From: Modestobacter sp.
Lineage (GTDB): Bacteria > Actinomycetota > Actinomycetes > Mycobacteriales > Geodermatophilaceae
Assembly (NCBI GenBank): GCA_025965635.1
Contig: JAOPWO010000290.1
Coordinates: 1 to 6,385 of the forward strand
DNA: 6,385 bases
Reading direction: 5' to 3'
A model generated the notes under the pieces. It was not told where the DNA came from. It saw only the letters and a program-made list of their open reading frames with translations, and ran no database searches. Both the position numbers and the translations under genes were made by a program. Of the stretch, positions 1 through 4,447 are shown piece after piece. Every line of letters starts with the position of its first letter. Position 1 is the first letter of the stretch.

Positions 1-37
1 CTCGGCCGGGTGGGTGGGCGCCGCACCGCCGGGCAGC
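1..37. repeat. 37-bp direct repeat, copy 1 (at window edge)
   Basis: Bases 1-37 are identical to 403-439. The offset is 402 bases, a multiple of three, so both copies encode the same peptide, LPGGAAPTHPAE, in the Hsp70-like frame. The match ends at base 38/440. On the other side it runs to the window edge, so the full repeat may be longer. Confidence 0.93.
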
Positions 38-1107
38 AGGTCCGCGGCGCGGTCCAGGGCCAGGAGTGCGGCGCCACCGGCGGCCGACAGCGCCGGGTCG
101 CGATCGCCGGCCAGCGGCCGGCCCAGCTCGGCCGACAGCGTCTCGGCCACCAGCGGCACCCGGGTGCTGCCACCGGCGAGCACCACGGCGTCCAGGTCGT
201 CGACCGTCCGGCCCGCGGCGGCCACCGCCCGCCGGAGCAGGTCGACCGAGTCCTCGACGGCATCGGCGATGAGGTCCTCGACGTCCTCGCGGACCACCCG
301 GACGGCGCAGGCGACCCCGTCGACCTGCACGTCGACCCGGACGTCGGTCTCGCTGGAGAGCGACTCCTTGGCGGCCGTGCAGGCGCGGCGGAGGGCGGCC
401 CGCTCGGCCGGGTGGGTGGGCGCCGCACCGCCGGGCAGCGAGCCGACCACGTGGCGGAGGACGGCGTCGTCGAGGTCGCGGCCACCCCAGGCCAGCGGCG
501 CGGGCGGCGCCGCCAGTGTCTCGATGGCTCCGCCGGCCGTCGTGCGCAGCACCGCGGTGTCCAGCGACCCGGCACCCAGGTCGTAGACGGCGACGGTGGA
601 CCCGGCGGTCAGCGCGCCGGTGGCCAACTGCCCGCGGACCACCGCCTCCGCGCCGGAGACCACCGACGAGCGCGGGAGGCCGGCGGACCGGAGGGCAGCA
701 GCGAGCAGGTCCCGGCGGTGGCTGCCCCAGGACGGCGGGACGGTGAGCACCGTCCACCCTGCCGGGGCCCCTTCGCGGTGGGCAGCGAGCTCGTGCGCGC
801 GGGTGGCGATGGCCGCCACGGCGGTCGCGGCGGGGAACGCCCGGCCGCCGCCCACCAGCGGCGTGGCGGTGCCGACGCGCTGCAGTACGTGCTCGACCAG
901 GCTCCCGGCCGGTCCCGGACCCGGGGGCGGCAGGACCGACAGCCGGCCGCCGACCAGCGCCACGGCGGCCGACCCGGCGATGGTGCCGCGCCCGAGGGGC
1001 ACCGGCTCGGGGGCAGGCCCCCGACCCTGGTCGTCCGGCCGGCACACCGCAGCCAGCACGGTCTGGTCACCGACATCGATCCCGAGCCCGTACGTCCGGT
1101 CGCGCAT
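1..1107 (-). CDS. Hsp70-family (ASKHA) ATPase-like protein, C-terminus cut by window edge
   Basis: Reading down from the ATG at 1107-1105 gives 369 uninterrupted codons to base 1, so the 3' end lies outside. The nucleotide-binding fold of Hsp70 is visible: phosphate-1 motif LGIDVGDQTVLAAV (residues 8-21), TVPPSW (122-127), phosphate-2 motif VYDLGAGSLDTAVL (174-187, normally DLGGGTFD), GGRDLDD (208-214), AKESLSSET (246-254) and adenosine motif LAGGSTRVPLV (310-320). The nucleotide-binding domain therefore looks complete by about residue 350; the substrate-binding part is not visible. The canonical NEPTAAA segment is replaced by SGAEAVV (151-157), so this is a divergent Hsp70-like protein rather than DnaK. 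An SD-like GGGGGGA lies at 1121-1115, 7 bases before the ATG. The gene diverges from iniB across a shared 284-bp control region. A chaperone or regulatory ATPase role with the dynamin cluster is inference. Residues 357-369 repeat residues 225-235 from an exact 37-bp DNA duplication. Confidence 0.87.
   Translation of the reverse strand, partial: MRDRTYGLGIDVGDQTVLAAVCRPDDQGRGPAPEPVPLGRGTIAGSAAVALVGGRLSVLPPPGPGPAGSLVEHVLQRVGTATPLVGGGRAFPAATAVAAIATRAHELAAHREGAPAGWTVLTVPPSWGSHRRDLLAAALRSAGLPRSSVVSGAEAVVRGQLATGALTAGSTVAVYDLGAGSLDTAVLRTTAGGAIETLAAPPAPLAWGGRDLDDAVLRHVVGSLPGGAAPTHPAERAALRRACTAAKESLSSETDVRVDVQVDGVACAVRVVREDVEDLIADAVEDSVDLLRRAVAAAGRTVDDLDAVVLAGGSTRVPLVAETLSAELGRPLAGDRDPALSAAGGAALLALDRAADLLPGGAAPTHPAE
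403..439. repeat. 37-bp direct repeat, copy 2
   Basis: This is the inner copy of the repeat at 1-37, identical over all 37 bases including wobble positions. It encodes the stretch just before the AKESLSS motif of the Hsp70-like protein. A similar segment preceding an AK..LSS motif is normal Hsp70 layout, so this copy looks like the native one. Confidence 0.93.
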
Positions 1108-1203
1108 CAAGCATTCCCCCCGCTGATCCGGGTGCCGGGCCGCTCCGCCCAGCACGGGCAACGTAACTGTCCGCGCACGCCTTGTGTGGCTACCGGGACG
1201 AAT

Positions 1204-1213
1204 GGGGTACCCC
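1204..1213. repeat. Palindrome GGGGTACCCC, candidate operator half of a pair
   Basis: This is a perfect 10-bp palindrome in the divergent control region. A 12-bp version of the same core occurs at 1261-1272, with centres 58 bp apart. It abuts another palindrome, GCGATCGC (1214-1221). Binding by a regulator is inferred from symmetry and duplication only. Confidence 0.45.
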
Positions 1214-1222
1214 GCGATCGCT

Positions 1223-1239
1223 GGGGTCGCCGACACCCC
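1223..1239. repeat. Inverted repeat GGGGT-N7-ACCCC
   Basis: GGGGT at 1223-1227 is the inverse complement of ACCCC at 1235-1239. The segment CCGACACCC (1230-1238) is also repeated in inverted orientation as GGGTGTCGG at 1277-1285. Together they flank the second GGGGGTACCCCC palindrome, which makes a nested symmetric arrangement. Confidence 0.4.
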
Positions 1240-1260
1240 GGTGCCCCTAACGCAGTGTCA

Positions 1261-1272
1261 GGGGGTACCCCC
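1261..1272. repeat. Palindrome GGGGGTACCCCC, candidate operator
   Basis: This perfect 12-bp palindrome shares its core with 1204-1213 and is preceded by GTGTCA (1255-1260). The iniB start codon is about 120 bp downstream, so the site could lie near or just upstream of the iniB promoter. No regulator family can be assigned from the site alone. Confidence 0.45.
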
Positions 1273-1292
1273 CAACGGGTGTCGGAAAGCAG

Positions 1293-1322
1293 GGGGCTCC
1301 GCCCCGATGAGCCGGAACGGCT
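1293..1322 (+). promoter_or_regulatory. Two tandem short hairpins in the iniB upstream/leader region
   Basis: GGGGC-TCC-GCCCC (1293-1305) and AGCCG-GAA-CGGCT (1310-1322) each form a perfect 5-bp stem with a 3-base loop, separated by 4 bases. A third symmetric element follows at 1329-1342. If transcription starts upstream, these would form a structured 5' leader. I match them to no known riboswitch class, and short GC stems arise easily in DNA of this composition. Confidence 0.3.
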
Positions 1323-1328
1323 GCGTCC

Positions 1329-1342
1329 GGAGACTGGTCTCC
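1329..1342. repeat. Inverted repeat GGAGAC-TG-GTCTCC upstream of iniB
   Basis: This 14-bp inverted repeat has two perfect 6-bp arms and a 2-base centre, and ends 49 bases before the iniB ATG. The tight centre fits a dimeric DNA-binding site better than an RNA hairpin, because a 2-base loop cannot close. The role is inferred from position and symmetry. Confidence 0.35.
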
Positions 1343-1391
1343 AGCAGCCGGACGACGGGCGGACGGCGCAGATCACCAGGAGTCGATCCCC

Positions 1392-2444
1392 ATGGCCAAC
1401 CTCGCGACCTCCCTGCTCGACTTCATCCTCGACCTGCTCGGCGACCCCGAGACGGCCGCCGACTTCCAGGCCGACCCGCAGGCCACCCTCGCCGCGGCCG
1501 GGCTCGCCGACGTCTGCCCGGCCGACGTGCAGAACGTGCGGATGGTGCTGGAGGACAGCGCACCGCTCGGAGTCGGCCCGACCGGCCTGGCGCACGTCGC
1601 CCCGGTCGGGGCAGTCGCGCCGGCGACCGTCACGGCCGTCGCGCCGGTCGCCGCCACGACGACCCAGGTCTCGCCCGCCACCGCGCCCGCCGAGGCCGAC
1701 TCCGACTCCGGCCCCGACGCCGGCTCGGTGGTCGAGCAGCTGCGCTACATCCAGCAGACCTTCACCTTCGACGCGAGCACGAACATCGACGCCCGGGACA
1801 GCGTCTGGGCCGGCAAGGACGTCTACCAGCTGTTCGGCGACGACTCGGTGATGGCCGCCGGCGGCAGCGTGGCCGCCGGCGGCGACGTCGAGGACGTCAC
1901 GGTCGACCACAGCATCGAGGACGCCTACAACATCGACGGCTCGTTCAACCCGGCGAACTCGGGCAACACCGTCGAGGGAGACGGCAACGCGGTCGGCCGC
2001 GGCAACGACGTCGAGAACACCGACAACTCGATCGAGGTCGACGACAGCACCGGCACCACCATCGGCGACGACAACGACAGCGGCGACGCGGTCTCCGGGG
2101 TCGGCAACGTGGTGGGCAACGACGTGGACCTGGACGTCGACACCACCACGACCACGACCACGTCCACCAACACGGTCGAGGACTCCTACGACGACGAGTC
2201 CGTCGAGGTCGACCTCGACGGGTCGTTCAACGAGACCGACAGCTCCACCAACACCGACCTGGACCTCGACGTCGAGCTCGACGACGTGACCGTCGGGAAC
2301 GACAACATCGGTGGCGCCGCCTCCCTGGACGCCTCGACGACGGTCGAGGACAGCGGCAACACCGAGGTCTCGGACTTCCTCAACGGCAACGTGGTCGCCG
2401 TCGACGACGCGATCGCCGCGGCCGACAACGAGGTGGACGCCTGA
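1392..2444 (+). CDS. iniB: IniB-like protein: IniB N-terminal domain plus acidic repetitive tail
   Basis: The product has 350 residues; the ATG follows AGGAG (1378-1382) by 9 bases. Residues 5-50 form the recognisable IniB N-terminal domain, with LLDFILDLLGDPETAADF (8-25), then DPQATLAAAGL (28-38) and PADV (43-46). A Pro/Ala/Val/Thr-rich linker covers about 57-110. Residues 130-215 show [N/S/D]-[V/I] pairs about every 6-7 residues (NI, SV, DV, SI, NTV, NAV, NDV, NSI), which suggests parallel beta-solenoid turns. The rest is Asp/Asn/Ser/Thr/Val-rich with a Thr run at 251-257. There is no Lys or Arg from residue 204 to the end, and no signal peptide or membrane segment. M. tuberculosis IniB is longer (479 residues) and Gly-rich, so homology rests on the N-terminal domain and synteny. 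The protein is likely a scaffold or partner of the downstream dynamins; its molecular function is unknown. Confidence 0.85.
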   Translation: MANLATSLLDFILDLLGDPETAADFQADPQATLAAAGLADVCPADVQNVRMVLEDSAPLGVGPTGLAHVAPVGAVAPATVTAVAPVAATTTQVSPATAPAEADSDSGPDAGSVVEQLRYIQQTFTFDASTNIDARDSVWAGKDVYQLFGDDSVMAAGGSVAAGGDVEDVTVDHSIEDAYNIDGSFNPANSGNTVEGDGNAVGRGNDVENTDNSIEVDDSTGTTIGDDNDSGDAVSGVGNVVGNDVDLDVDTTTTTTTSTNTVEDSYDDESVEVDLDGSFNETDSSTNTDLDLDVELDDVTVGNDNIGGAASLDASTTVEDSGNTEVSDFLNGNVVAVDDAIAAADNEVDA

Positions 2445-2500
2445 TCCGCGCGTCGGTTGCTCCCGGACCCCCTTTCCCGGTGGACTGACCGCAGGACCGA

Positions 2501-2534
2501 CGGAGCCCGGCTCCGCCGCCCCGACCGGGGTGGC
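2501..2534 (+). terminator. Two adjacent GC-rich hairpins between iniB and iniA (attenuator or processing site)
   Basis: CGGAGC-CCG-GCTCCG (2501-2515) forms a 6-bp stem. GCCGCCCC-GACC-GGGGTGGC (2515-2534) forms an 8-bp stem with one G-U pair and a 4-base loop. They share base 2515. They sit in the 125-bp gap (2445-2569) between the iniB stop and iniA. There is no U-tract, so this is not a classical intrinsic terminator. Partial attenuation, or mRNA 3'-end protection giving more iniB than iniA/iniC product, is plausible. Confidence 0.35.
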
Positions 2535-2569
2535 GGGGCCGGGCACCCGGCTGCACAGGGGGGACGACG

Positions 2570-4447
2570 ATGGTGGCACCACCGCTCACGCTGCTCGACC
2601 GTGCCCTCGAGCTGACCGCCGCCGCCGACCGGCCCGACCTGCACCGCCGGCTCACCGTCGTGCGCGAGCGGGTGCAGGACCCCGCCGTCCGGGTGCTGGC
2701 GGTGGGCGAGCCGAACCAGGGCAAGAGCATGCTGGTCAACGCCCTGGTGGGCGCTCCGGTGTGCGTGGTCGGGCAGGGCGACGAGACGCGGGTGCCGGTG
2801 GTCGTGCGGCACGGCGACTCCGCTGCGGCCGCGCTCGTCTACTCCTCCGGGGAGAGTGACGGACCGGTCCCGGCCGCCGGCGGAGCGGTCAGCCGCGTAC
2901 CGGTCCCGGTCGGGTCGTTGGTCGCCGAGCTGGCCCGGGCGGCCGGCGCCGACGACGGCGGCCGGCTGGCGGCAGCGGAGGTGACGCTGCCCCGCCGGTT
3001 GCTCGAGGGCGGCCTGCAGCTGGTCGACACGGCCGGCGTCGGCGGCGTCGGGTCGACGGCGGCGCTGCGCACGATCGACCTGCTGCCCGCCGCGACCGCC
3101 GTCCTGGTCGTGTCGGACGCCTCCCAGGAGTTCACCGCCCCGGAGATGGCGTTCCTCCGCCAGGCCGCCGCCCTCTGCCCGGCCGTGGTCTGCGTGCTGA
3201 CCAAGATCGACGCATCGCCGGAGTGGCGCCGGATCGCCGAGCTCGACCGGGCCCACCTCGACCGGGCCGGTCTGGACCTGCCGCTCCTGCCCGTCTCCGC
3301 CACGCTGGAGCTGCTGGCCGTGCAGCGCAAGGACCGCGGGCTGCACGAGGAGTCCGGCCTGGGCGCCCTGGCCGCGCACCTCCGCCGGGAGGTGGTGGAC
3401 CGGGCGGAGACGCTGGCCCGGCGCTCCACCGTGCACGACCTCACCTCGGTGACCGAGCAGCTGGCGCTCTCCCTCCGCACCGAGCTGGCCGGTCTCCAGG
3501 ACCCGGCCCGCAACGAGGAGCTGCTGGCCCAGCTGGAGGGCGCCCGCACCCGGGTGGAGGACCTGCGCCGGCGGTCCTCGCGCTGGCAGCAGGTGCTGGC
3601 CGACGGTGTCACCGACCTGATGGCCGACATCGACCACGACCTGCGGGACCGGGCCCGGGTGATCACCCGGGAGGCCGACGAGGCCGTCGACGCCCACGAC
3701 CCCGGCCCGCTGTGGGACGACCTGACCGACTGGCTGGACCAGCGGATCGGCGGCGCCGTCGCGGACAGCTACGTGTGGGCCAGCCAGCGGTCGGAGTTCC
3801 TGGCCGCCGAGGTGGTCGACCAGTTCGCCCGGGACGGCGGGATCGCGCTGCCCGACCTGCCGATCGGGGACGGCGCGGAGGTCCTCGGGTCGCTCGTCGA
3901 GCTCGACGACATCGACCGCGGGGCGATGACCGTGCCGCAGCGGGTGCTGATCGGGATGAAGGGCTCCTACAGCGGCGTGCTGATGACCGGGCTGATCACG
4001 AGCATGGTCGGGTTCGGCCTGATCAACCCGGTCTCGCTGGCCGCCGGCGTCGTCATCGGCACCAAGGCCTACCGCGACGACCGGCTGAACCGCAGGCAGC
4101 GCCGGCAGGCCGAGGCCAAGGCGGCCGTGCGCCGGCACGTCGACGAGGTGGTCTTCCAGGTCGGGAAGCAGTTGAAGGACCGGCTGCGGCTGGTCCAGCG
4201 CACGCTGCGTGACCTGGTCAGCGACACCGCCGACGAGATGTCCCGGACGCTGGCCGATGCGGTCCGGGGTGCCCAGCAGTCGGTGAAGGTCGCCGCTGCC
4301 GAGCGGGACGCCCGGCTGCGGGAGGTGCGCCGGCAGCTGGCGCTGGTCGAGCGGCTGGCCGCCGACGTGGCCCAGCTCACCGCCCGGGAGGTCCCTCCGG
4401 AGCAGCGTGCCCCGCGGGAGCTGGGCCCGCGGGAGAGGTCGTCGTGA
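2570..4447 (+). CDS. iniA: IniA-like bacterial dynamin-family GTPase
   Basis: The product has 625 residues, close to M. tuberculosis IniA (640). The ATG follows AGGGGGGA (2557-2564) by 5 bases. The GTPase domain shows G1 GEPNQGKS (46-53), a G2 threonine in DETR (71-74), G3 DTAG (153-156), G4 TKID (211-214) and G5-like VSAT (242-245). A long helical middle, probably the dynamin neck/trunk, runs from about 265 to 460 with heptad-like stretches around 315-345. A hydrophobic segment at about 466-499 (GVLMTGLITSMVGFGLI, then a second stretch after NPVS) is the likely membrane-binding paddle. It is followed by a basic patch (YRDDRLNRRQRRQ, 501-513) and charged helices to the end. IniA of mycobacteria remodels membranes in a GTP-dependent way, and the same is expected here at the cytoplasmic membrane. 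The gene overlaps iniC by 4 bp, so the two are probably made together. Confidence 0.9.
   Translation: MVAPPLTLLDRALELTAAADRPDLHRRLTVVRERVQDPAVRVLAVGEPNQGKSMLVNALVGAPVCVVGQGDETRVPVVVRHGDSAAAALVYSSGESDGPVPAAGGAVSRVPVPVGSLVAELARAAGADDGGRLAAAEVTLPRRLLEGGLQLVDTAGVGGVGSTAALRTIDLLPAATAVLVVSDASQEFTAPEMAFLRQAAALCPAVVCVLTKIDASPEWRRIAELDRAHLDRAGLDLPLLPVSATLELLAVQRKDRGLHEESGLGALAAHLRREVVDRAETLARRSTVHDLTSVTEQLALSLRTELAGLQDPARNEELLAQLEGARTRVEDLRRRSSRWQQVLADGVTDLMADIDHDLRDRARVITREADEAVDAHDPGPLWDDLTDWLDQRIGGAVADSYVWASQRSEFLAAEVVDQFARDGGIALPDLPIGDGAEVLGSLVELDDIDRGAMTVPQRVLIGMKGSYSGVLMTGLITSMVGFGLINPVSLAAGVVIGTKAYRDDRLNRRQRRQAEAKAAVRRHVDEVVFQVGKQLKDRLRLVQRTLRDLVSDTADEMSRTLADAVRGAQQSVKVAAAERDARLREVRRQLALVERLAADVAQLTAREVPPEQRAPRELGPRERSS

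Larger units (their letters stand above)
1108..1391. promoter_or_regulatory. Divergent control region between the Hsp70-like gene and iniB
   Basis: This 284-bp non-coding region must carry the promoters of both divergent genes. I could not recognise a convincing -35/-10 pair on either strand. A lone TACGTT on the minus strand, near 1160-1155, fits an actinobacterial -10 (TANNNT) but has no good -35. The region has few A/T tracts and no obvious AT-rich silencer site. Its dominant structure is a run of G4-N-C4 inverted repeats at 1204-1305 and further short inverted repeats down to 1342, listed separately. The iniB SD (AGGAG, 1378-1382) lies at the right end and the Hsp70-like SD (GGGGGGA on the minus strand, 1115-1121) at the left. 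Divergent placement suggests shared regulation. Confidence 0.6.

Noticed and set aside
1293..1342. Possible riboswitch in the iniB leader
   Set aside because: Three short symmetric elements are present, but I recognise no conserved core of cobalamin, TPP, SAM, c-di-AMP or other known riboswitch classes. It was kept only as hairpins/inverted repeats.
1108..1391. Sigma-70-like or ECF (GGAAC/GTT) promoter elements
   Set aside because: GGAAC at 1314-1318 has no GTT-type -10 at the right distance, and TTGTGT at 1183-1188 has no matching -10. The lone TACGTT on the minus strand lacks a -35.
10..1851. Open plus-strand frame of 613 codons running across the Hsp70-like gene and into iniB
   Set aside because: It is Arg/Gly/Pro-rich, crosses the divergent promoter and part of iniB in another frame, and has no domain. 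The opposite strand carries clear Hsp70 motifs.
2148..2170. ACC/ACG-rich microsatellite-like stretch in iniB
   Set aside because: It encodes the Thr run with mixed ACC/ACG codons, not a pure repeat, and stays in frame. It was treated as part of the low-complexity tail.
1107..2582. Open minus-strand frame of 491 codons spanning the iniB region, ending TGATG at the Hsp70-like start
   Set aside because: It is the antisense shadow of iniB: its Val/Asp/Gly-rich peptide mirrors GAC/GTC codons, and it has no recognisable domain. It also crosses the intergenic region. The TGATG overlap with the Hsp70-like start is coincidental.
2186..4138. Open minus-strand frame of 650 codons opposite iniB/iniA
   Set aside because: The peptide is His/Gln/Pro/Gly-rich with no domain, and it lies opposite an intact GTPase gene with all G motifs. 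Long antisense frames are expected at this G+C content.
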